The notes: generated by a model from the sequence alone, not told the origin. DNA of 64,000 nt from Pachyseris speciosa (GCA_016490735.1 JAEMWC010000118.1:270001-334000), one strand, 5' to 3'. Numbered from the stretch's first letter, positions 1 to 11,070 are shown. Made by a program: numbers and translations.

Positions 1-162
1 CCTCGAAGACAGTGGAAACGAAAGAGTAATTCGTCAGCAGCTGAAATACTCACTTTCCTACAGACATATACCGAAAAAAGAGAGAGGGCTGAAGAAGAAA
101 AGTTAAACCTTCTAAGGGAGATGAAAGATGAAAAGCCAGTTTATGGAGATATTAAAAAATAA
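1..162 (+). CDS. C-terminal end of a Myb/MADF-like DNA-binding protein (partial)
   Basis: The window opens inside a reading frame that runs 53 codons to a TAA at 160-162. It begins with a basic stretch (RQWKRKS), followed by a serine-rich turn and a charged, probably helical segment rich in E, K and R with the words ILTFLQTY and LNLLREMKDEK. This layout of a basic patch plus a short C-terminal coiled coil is typical of Myb/SANT or MADF proteins, including the accessory protein of PIF/Harbinger transposons. The DNA-binding domain itself would lie upstream, outside the window. Whether this is a host gene or transposon-borne cannot be told from here. Nothing recognisable follows it for 650 bases. 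Confidence 0.45.
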   Translation, partial: PRRQWKRKSNSSAAEILTFLQTYTEKRERAEEEKLNLLREMKDEKPVYGDIKK

Positions 163-816
163 GTAACTGCATATGAAGAGATTTCGTGAATGATATATGA
201 AATGAATCATATATGAACTGCAGAAATGAAATCAAATGAAGAACTGCGAGGATCATTCTTCATTTGAAGAGATTTCAGACGAAATATTTGGCCTTTAAGC
301 ATTTAATCAAAGGTTAAATTGTTTGTTAATTAATTGTACATTTCTGTGTACATATTGAAATAATTTGAAGTCACCATAATCATCTTAGAAGCCAATGTCT
401 CAACTTTAAAATGAATTGTGTTGGGTTTAACGATTACAGAGTAATGCATGTATACTCTCAGGAGCATAGCCTAGGAAGGCAAGATTAAATTATAATATGA
501 CCAGACAGCACTCATCATGTTGACAGGTAATGGACATTGAGAATATCCATCTTTAACAATATCAAAATTAAAACACAAGTAGCATGTAAACACATTTCTT
601 TCAAGCTAGTATCAAAAACCTCTTTGAACCACTGGGTAAGATGTTTTACACAATGTATTCTTCTTTGGAAATAAAAAAACATTTAAAACCTATTCCTCAA
701 CTACCCAGCCTTTGTTTATTTACAAAAGAGAGCAATGTGAGTGATGACCTTCTCTAAATTTCATGAGCATTCCAGTCCAATTTTCAAATGCTTAAATATT
801 ATTAAACTGCCTGATC
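163..816. other. AT-rich stretch without a recognised gene
   Basis: No coding potential was recognised. Around 190-290 there are repeated motifs built on atatatga and tcatatat together with aatgaag, which suggests the remnant of a small interspersed repeat. The rest is unremarkable AT-rich DNA. Confidence 0.4.
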
Positions 817-1059
817 TTGTCTTTCTTAATATTGCTGTCTGATACTTTCTTCACTCAAGTCAATAAAAGACATAATTACAATACAAGAAGTGCCTCTAAT
901 ACGTCCTATACTTTACCTAAAGTAGGAACTAATTATGGAATATTTGACATAAAAGTTAAGGGCCCCAAAGTATGGAACTCAATCAGTGAAAATTTGAAAA
1001 CCTGCTCTATTTCAAACTTCAAGAAATCAGTAAAAAGCGATCTTGTCAATGACTATTAG
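817..1059 (+). pseudogene. LINE reverse transcriptase C-terminus (jockey/CR1-like)
   Basis: The frame ends in a conserved C-terminal tail of jockey/CR1/L2-type LINE polymerases: the HNYNTRSAS word, then a VWNSI motif, then a leucine/lysine-rich end with stop at 1057-1059. There is no catalytic region here, only the last 75 or so residues. The frame upstream contains stops, so it is a 5'-truncated, decayed copy. Its 3' untranslated region starts at 1060 but is cut off near 1115, where the direct repeat that flanks the Ngaro-like element begins. A 3' tail of similar LINE type appears at 14990-15192, so the two may be halves of one older copy; that is inference. Confidence 0.7.
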
Positions 1060-1119
1060 TCACTTGTATTCTTATTATTGTTGTATTCTTATTAATGTCT
1101 GTTGTTTCCCAGATTCCCT

Positions 1120-1373
1120 GTAAAAACAAACATTATGCCAATGACAGAAAGCATAATGTTATTTTATCGCGAGGCATTTCCTCTCTTATCAGTTTGTGGG
1201 TTGTGTTCTAATCTGACAACATTGAAAGTCTCCTGTCCAATGAAAATTGGGTGCGTGTCAAAGTTAAGTACACAAGGTTGGTTATCTCGTACACGCAGCC
1301 CCTTTCTACTATTGCCATCATCGCAAGAAGAACTTTCTGCTTTTAAGCCTTCAGACATATTTGTTCTTTCAGG
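1120..1373. repeat. About 250-bp direct repeat, left copy
   Basis: This segment, from the aaaacaaacattatgc word to about 1373, recurs in the same orientation at 14458-14703 with scattered substitutions (by eye roughly 90% identity). The two copies bracket the whole tyrosine-recombinase element. They could be part A1/A2 of the split direct repeats that Ngaro elements carry, or two copies of an independent repeat. Similarity ends sharply just before the SGNH region on the left and before a purine-poor segment on the right. Confidence 0.65.
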
Positions 1374-1474
1374 CAAGTTACCTTTAGTTATTTTGACGTA
1401 CAATATTTCTAGAGTTCATTTACTTTGACCCCATTTTTGTTTAATTGCTGAGCTCTTCCAACGGGTAGTCTAAT

Positions 1475-1703
1475 ATGGGTACACCTTGTGTTTTAATTCT
1501 GGGCCATTTGTTTATTCGTCGCTTACATGATTTTACTGAAAGTGACTCTGGGCATTTGGATTTAACGTTCCATTTGACGGCGTCCGCTCACATACATTGG
1601 CGTGGAGTTGGGGGGCGCACAATCGCTAAAACGGTCAAGTTCGATCTAGGCATCCTTCACTCATTTCGCCCAGATATAGTTATTGTGCAACTTGTCACTA
1701 ATG
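1475..1703 (+). pseudogene. SGNH-hydrolase-like ORF of the Ngaro-like element, 5' part
   Basis: The frame starts at ATG 1475 with VLILGH followed by FIRRLHDF. This corresponds to block I of SGNH/GDSL esterases, where a serine nucleophile is expected right after GH. Here that codon (1508-1510) is TTG (Leu) instead of a serine codon such as TCG, so the catalytic residue is lost by one base. The frame continues with a predicted strand ending in VIVQLVTN, where the L1 interrupts it. The remaining half lies at 9000-9352. SGNH-like hydrolases are known accessory proteins of Ngaro elements; their role is unproven. It sits upstream of gag here. Confidence 0.65.
1689..1703. repeat. Target-site duplication of the L1 insertion, left
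   Basis: The 15 bases aacttgtcactaatg recur exactly at 8985-8999, immediately after the poly(A) tail. The first As of the right copy could also be counted as tail, so the duplication is 13-15 bp. Confidence 0.9.
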
Positions 1704-1865
1704 GGAGGACTGGAACTGGCAGCATGGCGTACGGACGTGCTTTCTAACTGTCGGCACGCAATGGGTTTCTATGCCTAGTTTTCTGATCCTGAGATATTGC
1801 AAGTGTCATCTTAACACTTCTTCGATCAAATGTTTTAACTTTATAGGGTTAAAACAATTTTTTGT

Positions 1866-2665
1866 ATGGGAAATAAGCGAAAAAAAAAGGGATCGAGCTT
1901 GTCAGCCAACGAAGAAGAAGCCATGGCGACTGATCTTAAAACTCCATCGACTCCTTAAAAAAGGCTATGGAGGACGGCTTCGCTAGTCTATGTGAGGAAG
2001 TGACCAGACTACCCGAGGACTTTAAAAACGAAACCAAAGCGATGAAGGCCCAACTTAAAGCTCTTGAGCAAAGCATAACCTTCACTCAAAATGACGTGGA
2101 CACTATAAAGGAGAAGACGGAAAACAATTCAAAGGAAATAAAGACTGGGTTGGACGTTTTGAACAAAAAAATTGAAGTCTTAGAAAAGAGACTGAAGGCT
2201 GAAACAGAGAACAACATCAAGCTGGAACAGTATACGAGGCGGGAGAATCTGAGGTTTAACAACATAACGGAGATTGAGAAAGAAGATTGCAAGATTTTAA
2301 TACACAGAGTTATTCAGAATGAAATGGGTATCAATACCGCGGACATAAAGTTCCACGCTGTACGCAGAGTGGGTGTAAAGCAGGAGGGAAGATGCAGACC
2401 TATCATTGCACGTTTCATTAGTCGTCAGGATAGAGATTTAATATGGCAAAACAGAGGTAAGATTAAAAATTCGGATAACTACCCCAATGCTTACATAACA
2501 GAGGACTTTGCGAGAGCGATACAACTAGAGAGAAAGACTTTAATTAAAGCCATGATGAAGGCAAGAGAGAGCGTGGGTCTTCCAGATGCAAAAGTTGTTG
2601 GGCGTTTTCTCATCATCAATAACGAAAGATACGACCACAACCATATTCCGGAATATTTAAAATAA
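1866..2665 (+). pseudogene. L1 ORF1: RNA-binding coiled-coil protein (Transposase_22 type), frameshifted near N-terminus
   Basis: The main frame (from ATG 1967) encodes 232 residues: a coiled coil at about residues 15-90 rich in K/E/N heptads, an RRM-like core beginning at RRENLRFNNI with VRRVG and a CRPIIARF strand, and a C-terminal domain with ITEDFARAIQLERK and a VGRFLIINNERY strand. This is the trimeric nucleic-acid chaperone that coats L1 RNA. A more upstream ATG at 1866 opens a lysine-rich N-terminus (MGNKRKKKGS) in another frame; the shift happens at the A run near 1958, so the natural start is probably 1866 with a one-base indel. ORF2 begins 313 bases after its stop. Confidence 0.85.
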
Positions 2666-4540
2666 TATAGACATTTATATTTAGTCAACATTTCTCTTTT
2701 TTTCCCTTTTGTTAAGACATCAAAGAATTAAGAATTGAATGATATGCAAATTTTTACAAAAAGGCTAACGAACCCTTTCAAACACAATCCTGCTGGGACT
2801 TAACATACCTGGAATAGCTTATTTTAATGTGTCGTATGGTAATTTTTTTTTGTTCCTTAGTGACTCCCTTTGTTAGGTGTATGTTTAATCCTGTTTTTGT
2901 TGACAGACAAGCCATTCAGCTAGTATTTTGTAACACTGCTCCCAAAAATAAAATTAAAAAACCTGTATTATTCCGAAAATGAATATTAAAATAAGTTCAC
3001 TTAATGTTCGCGGTATGGGAGACAAACTGAAGCGAAGAGAAACATTTAACTGGCTAAGAGCAAAAAATTTTCATATTTATCTTCTTCAAGAGGTGCACTG
3101 CAGTACCAATACAATATCTTTGTGGTCATCAGAATGGGGTTACAAATCAATTTTTAGCTGCCTCTCCAGCGCTAGGGGTGGTACTGCTATCCTGTTTAAC
3201 AACAACTTCTCATTTGAAATTTTGCGGATCTACTCAGACACAAACGGCAGATTCATTTGCGACATCAAAACTGAAGGTAAATGTATCACCTTGGCAAACT
3301 TATATGCTCCAACAATGACGAACCTAGATTCTTTCAAGATTTCTTTGTCCACGTAGATGATTTTCAATGCGATCATTTAATAATAGGCGGCGACTTCAAC
3401 CTTGTCCTAGATCTAAATAAAGATAAGAAAGGTGGCCGCTACAAAACACACACCAATTCAGTCAAAACCTTAGAAAAATTCATTGATGAGCTAAATCTTA
3501 TTGACGTGTGGCGGGTTTTAAATCCCGATATTCTGCGATACACATGGCACCAAAAAAAACCCGAAATTCACTGCAGACTAGATTTTTTTCTAGTAAGTCA
3601 AAGCTTAATGTGTTATGTAATAGGAGCTGACATTACAATGGGTTTTAAAACAGACCACTCTATGATAGTAATCAATATAGCACTCCATTCAAATGAGCGG
3701 AGACCTGGCTATTGGAAATTGAACACTTCTTTTCTTTCCGAAATTGACTGTCAATCAAATTCGATCGGTAATTAAAAATGTGCATGATGAATACAAGCAC
3801 GACAACAACGTGAACCCTGCCCTGCTGTGGGAGGTAATTAAACTGAAAATCCGGGAACATTCTTTAAAGTATGCAGCCAATAAAAAGAAATGTATGACAA
3901 GAACGGAAGAAGAACTAGAGAAGAATATTAACATTCTACAAAATATAATAGAGACAAATAGCTCTGAAAATCAAGAAAAGATGCAGGCTTTTAGGGAACT
4001 GGAGGTCAAAAAAGCTGAATTAGAGAAAATAATTGAGTATAAAACTAAAGGTGCAATCTTGCGAGCTAAGAGCAGATGGCATAATGAAGGGGGAAAAAAC
4101 AAAATATTTCCTAAATCTTGAGAAAAGACATTGCAGGAATGGAGTAATAAGCCAATTAAAACTTGGAGAAAATGTGTTTGTAACGAAGGACAAAGAGATT
4201 TTAAGTGAATGTGAAAAGTTTTATAAAAACCTCTATAAATCAACTATTGACATTCGGCACCTTCAGACGGACGGCAATTTCTTCGGCAACCTTAAGGACA
4301 AAACTTTAGACCCAGACGAAAAGGAAAAAAGTGAAGGTCCACTGACTAAACTAGAATGCCTGGAGTCATTGAAATCTATGGCCCCTGACAAATCACCTGG
4401 AACAGATGGTATTCCTGCAGAATTTTATAAAGTCTTTTGGCGAGACATCGCTGACGAGTTACTGGAGGCAATTAACTATGGCTTTGAGAAAGGACAACTT
4501 TCAGTGTCGCAAAGGAGAGGAATAATCAAATTAATACCTT

Positions 4541-6546
4541 AAAAGGATGCAGAACTCAATCAGGTAAAAAATTGGCGTCCCATTACTTTACTTAATTGTG
4601 ACTATAAGATAGCAGCTAAAGCAATTGCAAACAGGGTTAAAAAAGCTCTTCTGAAGCTGATAAATAACGATCAAACTGGATTTATGAAGGGAAGATTTAT
4701 TGGAGAGAATATCAGGCTAATTGATGGCGTCATAAAGTTTGCAGCGACCAAAAATATTCCAGGTTTACTACTCTTTTTAGATTTTGAAAAAGCTTTTGAC
4801 ACAGTGGAATGGGCCTTCATTCACAAAACGCTTCTACATTTCAATTTTGGCCCTTAATTCTTTGGTGAACTGCATTAATACTTTTTACAATAACTCTGAA
4901 AGCTGTGTCTTAAACAATGGCTGGTCTTCAAACTTCTTCAAACTAGAAAGAGGAGTTAGGCAGGGATGCCCCTTATCACCGTATCTTTTTATCCTTTGCG
5001 TAGAGATTTTAGCTGAAAAAGTAAGGACCATTCAAGACATAAAAGGAATTAAGGTTTTGGGACAAGAAATTAAAATCAGCCAATATGCGGATGATACTAC
5101 TCTTATCTTAGATGGTTCAAATGAAATCAGGTCCTCTTTGCAGGTCCTGGATGATTTCAGGAAAATTTCAGGTTTAAAATTAAATGACAAGAAAACAGAG
5201 GTCCTCTGGATAGGAGCTAACAAAGGGAGTGGGGTCATTCTCTGTCCAGAAAAAGATTTTAAATGGGTTAAGAAAAAAGTAAAAGCTTTAGCTGTCTGGT
5301 TTTCAACCAACCCAGAAGAAGTCACGGGTGTAAACTTTTCTGAAAAGCAGGTGAAAATAACCAACTGCCTAAGCTGCTGGGAAAACTGACGACTAAGCTT
5401 AATGGGGAAAATAACGGTTTTAAAGAGCCTGGTTGCCTCTCAACTTGTTTATATCCTGTCGCCCTTGCCAACAGAGCACTATATTTTAAATGAAATTAAT
5501 AAAGTTTTCTTCAATTTTTTATGGAATGGAAAGGGCGACAAGATTAAACGGGACATAATGATAGGGGATTACTCTCAAGGAGGCCTAAGAATGATAGACA
5601 TACAATCTTTTAATAAAGCACTTAAAACCATGTGGGTCATTAAATATCTTGACGAGACAAACTTAGGTAAATGGAAACTTTTTTTTGACGACGAGTCAAA
5701 AAAATTATGGTGGTACTGCTGTTTTCAAAGGTAATCTTAAAAAAGAAGATTTACCCAAAATTAAAGGATTATCGGATGCCTTTATTAAAGAAATTTTGCA
5801 AATTTGGTCTGAGACCAGCTATGAAGATAACCTAAATTCTTTTGAACACTTCCTCTCAATGAGCTTGTGGCATAATTCTCTAATAAGAATTGAAAACAGG
5901 CCAGTGTACTATAAAGAATGGTTTGTTAAAGGTATTTCAAAGGTTTCACATCTAATGAAGGAAGCAAACACTTTCCTTTCTTTTTATGAATTCACTGAAT
6001 GATACAATATTAAAACAAACTTCTCAGTTTCAATGGTTTGATTTCTTCTTTAAAATCTCTCAGGGAGAGATGTAAAGTTAGTATGCATATAAGGGACAGC
6101 AATTATCAAAGCTTCGTTGAAACTTTCTTAAAGGCCAAAAAGCCTAATAGAATAGTATACAAAAAAATGATTACTGTGAAACAACAACGCCCAGCTCAAA
6201 GTCAAGAAAAATGGGTGCTGGACTGCCATCTGAAAACTCGTGAAGACGTTGATTGGAAATTTGTTTACCAAGCCCCATTCAAATACATTAAATTAACCAA
6301 ATTAATCACCTTCCAGTTTAAACTTCTTCATCGAAGGTTAGCTACAAATGATTTTCTTAAGGAAATAGGACTCAAGCAAAGCGATATTTGTACCTTTTGT
6401 GAACTCGAAATTGAGAGTCTAATTCATTTATTTTGGTCCTGCAGTGTAACCTCCTCTTTTTGGAGAGATTTTAAAGGCTGGATTACAGATAACCTTGACA
6501 ACGCAACGATTTTAGAGAATATTAACCTTGACGCAGCAATTGCTTT
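4541..6546 (+). repeat. 2006-bp tandem duplication inside L1 ORF2, copy 1
   Basis: It starts at aaaaggatgcagaactc and is followed directly by a second copy. It covers the RT palm through the C-terminal knuckle. The junction shares only a few bases (TT/TTT before AAAAGG), as in microhomology-mediated or replication-slippage duplication. Confidence 0.95.
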
Positions 6547-8553
6547 AAAAGGATGCAGAACTCAATCAGGTAAAAAATTGGCGTCCCATTACTTTACTTA
6601 ATTGTGACTATAAGATAGCAGCTAAAGCAATTGCAAACAGGGTTAAAAAAGCTCTTCTGAAGCTGATAAATAACGATCAAACTGGATTTATGAAGGGAAG
6701 ATTTATTGGAGAGAATATCAGGCTAATTGATGGCGTCATAAAGTTTGCAGCGACCAAAAATATTCCAGGTTTACTACTCTTTTTAGATTTTGAAAAAGCT
6801 TTTGACACAGTGGAATGGGCCTTCATTCACAAAACGCTTCTACATTTCAATTTTGGCCCTTAATTCTTTGGTGAACTGCATTAATACTTTTTACAATAAC
6901 TCTGAAAGCTGTGTCTTAAACAATGGCTGGTCTTCAAACTTCTTCAAACTAGAAAGAGGAGTTAGGCAGGGATGCCCCTTATCACCGTATCTTTTTATCC
7001 TTTGCGTAGAGATTTTAGCTGAAAAAGTAAGGACCATTCAAGACATAAAAGGAATTAAGGTTTTGGGACAAGAAATTAAAATCAGCCAATATGCGGATGA
7101 TACTACTCTTATCTTAGATGGTTCAAATGAAATCAGGTCCTCTTTGCAGGTCCTGGATGATTTCAGGAAAATTTCAGGTTTAAAATTAAATGACAAGAAA
7201 ACAGAGGTCCTCTGGATAGGAGCTAACAAAGGGAGTGGGGTCATTCTCTGTCCAGAAAAAGATTTTAAATGGGTTAAGAAAAAAGTAAAAGCTTTAGCTG
7301 TCTGGTTTTCAACCAACCCAGAAGAAGTCACGGGTGTAAACTTTTCTGAAAAGCAGGTGAAAATAACCAACTGCCTAAGCTGCTGGGAAAACTGACGACT
7401 AAGCTTAATGGGGAAAATAACGGTTTTAAAGAGCCTGGTTGCCTCTCAACTTGTTTATATCCTGTCGCCCTTGCCAACAGAGCACTATATTTTAAATGAA
7501 ATTAATAAAGTTTTCTTCAATTTTTTATGGAATGGAAAGGGCGACAAGATTAAACGGGACATAATGATAGGGGATTACTCTCAAGGAGGCCTAAGAATGA
7601 TAGACATACAATCTTTTAATAAAGCACTTAAAACCATGTGGGTCATTAAATATCTTGACGAGACAAACTTAGGTAAATGGAAACTTTTTTTTGACGACGA
7701 GTCAAAAAAATTATGGTGGTACTGCTGTTTTCAAAGGTAATCTTAAAAAAGAAGATTTACCCAAAATTAAAGGATTATCGGATGCCTTTATTAAAGAAAT
7801 TTTGCAAATTTGGTCTGAGACCAGCTATGAAGATAACCTAAATTCTTTTGAACACTTCCTCTCAATGAGCTTGTGGCATAATTCTCTAATAAGAATTGAA
7901 AACAGGCCAGTGTACTATAAAGAATGGTTTGTTAAAGGTATTTCAAAGGTTTCACATCTAATGAAGGAAGCAAACACTTTCCTTTCTTTTTATGAATTCA
8001 CTGAATGATACAATATTAAAACAAACATTCTCAGTTTCAATGGTTTGATTTCTTCTTTAAAATCTCTCAGGGAGAGATGTAAAGTTAGTATGCATATAAG
8101 GGACAGCAATTATCAAAGCTTCGTTGAAACTTTCTTAAAGGCCAAAAAGCCTAATAGAATAGTATACAAAAAAATGATTACTGTGAAACAACAACGCCCA
8201 GCTCAAAGTCAAGAAAAATGGGTGCTGGACTGCCATCTGAAAACTCGTGAAGACGTTGATTGGAAATTTGTTTACCAAGCCCCATTCAAATACATTAAAT
8301 TAACCAAATTAATCACCTTCCAGTTTAAACTTCTTCATCGAAGGTTAGCTACAAATGATTTTCTTAAGGAAATAGGACTCAAGCAAAGCGATATTTGTAC
8401 CTTTTGTGAACTCGAAATTGAGAGTCTAATTCATTTATTTTGGTCCTGCAGTGTAACCTCCTCTTTTTGGAGAGATTTTAAAGGCTGGATTACAGATAAC
8501 CTTGACAACGCAACGATTTTAGAGAATATTAACCTTGACGCAGCAATTGCTTT
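6547..8553 (+). repeat. 2006-bp tandem duplication inside L1 ORF2, copy 2
   Basis: The offset is 2006 bases until a single inserted A near 8027 (acaaacattctc against acaaacttctc in copy 1), after which it is 2007. All other places compared are identical, including every inherited stop and frameshift, so the duplication happened after the element decayed. Copy 2 continues into the true ORF2 end (LRPNLFHKQIY, stop at 8690-8692), whereas copy 1 runs into the start of copy 2. Confidence 0.95.
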
Positions 8554-8961
8554 AGGCCTCAGGCCGAATCTTTTTCACAAACAAATATACCTCTACTTCC
8601 TACTTGCCAGATATTTTATATGGATCTGTAAGACACAAGGGAAAGCTCCTAAGCTTGAAAATTTCCTTAGCTTTTCGACACTCTTCATTTAGTTTGGTCC
8701 TCCTATGTCACGCACCATCATCAACTAGAAAGCAGTGTAATCTTCTTCTTAGTTCCTTTTTTTTCTTCGTATTGGTATGTCTGGCCTGTCTTTCTGTTTT
8801 TATGTATGTACATATTCATGTATTGTTTTGTATGTATTTAATTAAAGATGTTTTAGACAAGTAGACAAGTAGCGTTAGTGCTGTAAGATCCATGGCTGTA
8901 TTAATTAACTTTTTTGTAAGCAACTTTTCTACTGTAATGTCTACATATAATGTTATATTGT

Positions 8962-8984
8962 AATAAAAGTAAAAAAAAAAAAAA
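8962..8984 (+). promoter_or_regulatory. L1 polyadenylation signal and A tail
   Basis: AATAAA at 8962-8967 is followed by an A run from 8971 to the target-site duplication. It marks the 3' end of the L1 and shows that the insert was made by target-primed reverse transcription. Confidence 0.9.
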
Positions 8985-8999
8985 AACTTGTCACTAATG
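8985..8999. repeat. Target-site duplication of the L1 insertion, right
   Basis: Exact copy of 1689-1703, directly after the A tail. The SGNH reading frame resumes after it. Confidence 0.9.
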
Positions 9000-9352
9000 A
9001 TTTAACATCTTCTCCTCCTTTGCAAGTGGGCTCTGCCATGGAGGATTTCGTGCACTTGCTGCATGATTCATATCGTGTCAAGGGTGTATGCGTATGCCAG
9101 ACTATCCGTCGACGCTCAGCTGTGGTTTTCAACCAAGAGTCGATATTTTAAAACAATATCCCAGGGGCAGTCTCGGAGCCCATCCCTTACGCCATATACT
9201 GGGGCCATAGGGGTTTTTGGAGGGCCCGCAATAGTTTCTTTTCTGCGGATGGCATTCACTTAAATAGTAGGAGGCAATATAAGTTATATCGCAGCCTTCA
9301 GGGAGCAGTACTCAAATCTCTTCGAGTTTTTACTAGTGATGGTAACCAGTAA
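9000..9352 (+). pseudogene. SGNH-hydrolase-like ORF, 3' part
   Basis: This is the continuation of the frame broken at 1703. After a short coding piece it passes through at least one frameshift and then reads RGFWRARNSFF, followed by DGIHLN, the block V Asp-x-x-His of SGNH hydrolases (Asp at 9248-9250, His at 9257-9259). It ends at TAA 9350-9352. So the Asp/His part of the catalytic triad is preserved although the serine in the 5' half is gone. The final ten codons form a basic tail. Confidence 0.6.
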
Positions 9353-9427
9353 TTTCTTTTGTTACTTTTCATTTCGTTCGAGTGTTATGCAGTAATGTTA
9401 ATTTGTGGACCAAGCCCAATCCAGTTT

Positions 9428-9732
9428 GTGTCAGCCTTTGATGTTTTATTTTCATCGTTGTGGCTTATATGCGCACGGCACTGGCTGCGTGTCAGCCTTT
9501 GATTTTACTGTTTAATCATTGCCGCTTATTTGTGCACAGCACTGGCTGCGTGTCAGCCTTTGATTCTACTGTTTAGTGGTTGCAGCTTATTTGCGCACGG
9601 CACTGGCTGCATGTCAGCCTTTGATCTTATTGTTTAGCCATTGCAGCTTATTTGCACACAGCACTGGTTGCATGTCAGCCTTTGATTTTACTGTTTAGCG
9701 TTGCTGCTAATCTGTGCGTGACACTGGCTGTA
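9428..9732. repeat. 61-bp minisatellite, five units
   Basis: Five head-to-tail units begin at 9428, 9489, 9550, 9611 and 9672, each opening with rtgtcagcctttgat and closing with gcacactggctgc-like sequence. The period is exactly 61 for all of them; the last unit is the most diverged. It lies between the SGNH frame and gag of the Ngaro-like element and may act as an internal leader repeat. Confidence 0.9.
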
Positions 9733-10084
9733 CACTGTTTTATATTAGTTTTTTGGTCCTGGTAGGAACTGGAATCTTATGATTTTGCATTTAGGTGGCT
9801 TTGGCACTATTTTTCATTTTTTCGCCGCCAGATGCCATGCAAGTGTACAATCCTTATCCGTCCGCCCTAACTACTTAATTAGGGTGTGCCCTATGCACTC
9901 GGTATCCTGTGCTGGCACTATATTTCTACTCTTCCCTGGAATTCGGCTTTTCACACCCTTTATTTTGTCTAAATAGTTTGGCTAACATTGCCATCGCGTT
10001 TTTCTGGTACCGCCCCTCAAGGCAATTTTAATTTAGACATTGATAGTCTCAGGAAGTTAACTGACATGTTCTTATCGCTAAGTT

Positions 10085-11067
10085 ATGCCGCCCAAGAAGC
10101 GTTCCGCACCCGCCACCCGATCGAAAGCCAAAAGGCAGAGGGTTTCAGAGCTCACCGAAGAAACAGCAGAATCAGTTACTACCACGGCTCCACAGAACCT
10201 CATGACGGTGGACGTGCAAGCTCTGTCCGCAACGATATCTCTCGCTGTCACCCAAGCTGTCCAGCAGGCACTGGGGCAGGTCAACAAAGCACCAACTCCG
10301 GTCGCTACAGAGAAAGAGCTGGTAGAGGCGTCAGTACAGGATGAAGGTACAGCCACCAAGTTCACAGCACAGCCGCTTTCATTGCCGTCTAATAGAGAAC
10401 CCTTCACCAGTATTGCGGTGGCTCTAGGTAGTAGGGTGAGCCCCAAGCTTTGGGCAAAAATTATGGCTAATGAATTCATCGAGTTTGGGACCCTTCTCAC
10501 ATCTTCCCCTAACCAGGATAGATTTTCTGTCTGTTTAACACCCTTGTCTAGCTCGTCCAATCAACCTCGTCTGACCCTTGAGCCATGCCAACCCTCCAAA
10601 ACAAATTCACACTTTTCTACAGTGGCTGTCAACCTTTAATATTTTTGTTGCGATTTTTTCCCTAGGCTAATGAAATATAGTGAGATTGTTCGCGACATTT
10701 CTACTAAACCTGGCGACTGGTATTTCTATGACGAACAGTTTCGTTACATACGACAGTCAGCCCCTGACAGGTACCCTTGGGATACCGTTCATTGGGAACG
10801 GATTAAGGCGGTTATCACTTTTCGTGCAAAACCCGTGCAACTTAAGGCGGATATAGCATCTCCCTGCACCATGTATTGACAGTCCTTTCCCAAAGGGACC
10901 TGCTGGTCATTTCACGCCGGCAAATACTGTGGTTGCAAATTCGCGCATATTTGTTTCCAATGCGGTGCCAAGCACCCAGTTAGCCAGTGCTCCGCCATTA
11001 ATCAACAGCGTGCCGCCCTCCCCAAGACTGGATCAAGTCTTACACAGCCGGGCCGGTCACGCCCATA
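10085..11067 (+). pseudogene. Gag-like protein of the Ngaro-like element
   Basis: ATG 10085 opens a basic N-terminus (MPPKKRS...KAKRQR, a nuclear-localisation-like patch), a low-complexity Ala/Thr/Gln region, and a conserved SRVSPKLWAKIMANEFIEFG block. After frameshifts near 10510 and 10640 the frame resumes at 10670 (KPGDWYFYDEQFRYIRQ), and near 10890-10985 reads a nucleocapsid-like cysteine/histidine cluster: GTCWSF...CGCKFAHICFQCG followed by HPVSQC. This order matches DIRS/Ngaro gag proteins of marine animals. At least three frame breaks make it non-functional. The RT frame starts directly behind it. Confidence 0.7.
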
Positions 11068-11070
11068 AAG

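Larger units (their letters stand above)
2979..8692 (+). pseudogene. L1 ORF2: endonuclease-reverse transcriptase, multiply frameshifted, RT region duplicated
   Basis: ATG 2979 opens an APE-type endonuclease (LNVRGM; LLQEVH with catalytic Glu; a shift near 3290; IIGGDFN; a final TDHSM near 3650). A lysine-rich linker follows, then RT motifs: PDKSPGTDGIPAEFYK, NWRPITLLNCDYK, LDFEKAFDTVEW (motif A), GVRQGCPLSPYLF, and YADDTT (motif C, catalytic Asp pair). The C-terminal CTFC...HLFWSC knuckle is typical of L1-like elements. Stops or shifts are at about 3290, 3770, 4120, 4540, 4855, 5389, 5732 and 6001. The segment 4541-6546 is repeated, so motif A, motif C and the Cys/His motif each occur twice. 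L1/Tx1 clade assignment is by motif style only. Confidence 0.85.
1704..8984 (+). mobile_element. L1/Tx1-like non-LTR retrotransposon, full-length but broken
   Basis: It is bounded by a 15-bp target-site duplication and ends in an AATAAA signal (8962-8967) and an A run (8971-8984). It contains a short 5' UTR (1704-1865), ORF1 (coiled coil, RRM), ORF2 (endonuclease, RT, cysteine/histidine C-terminus) and a 3' UTR of about 290 bases. Removing the extra copy of the internal 2006-bp tandem repeat gives about 5.3 kb, a normal L1 length. It inserted into the SGNH frame of the Ngaro-like element, so it is younger than that element. ORF2 has several frameshifts, so the copy is dead. Confidence 0.92.

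Noticed and set aside
1102..1428. 108-codon plus-strand frame in the left 250-bp direct repeat
   Set aside because: The corresponding frame in the right copy is shorter and no domain is visible; the frame seems to be a by-product of the repeat.
9428..9732. CRISPR-like array
   Set aside because: The 61-bp units are similar along their whole length with no variable spacers; the context is a eukaryotic retrotransposon.
10078..10560. 160-codon minus-strand open frame
   Set aside because: Antisense shadow of the Ngaro-like gag, which has the conserved block and basic N-terminus on the plus strand.
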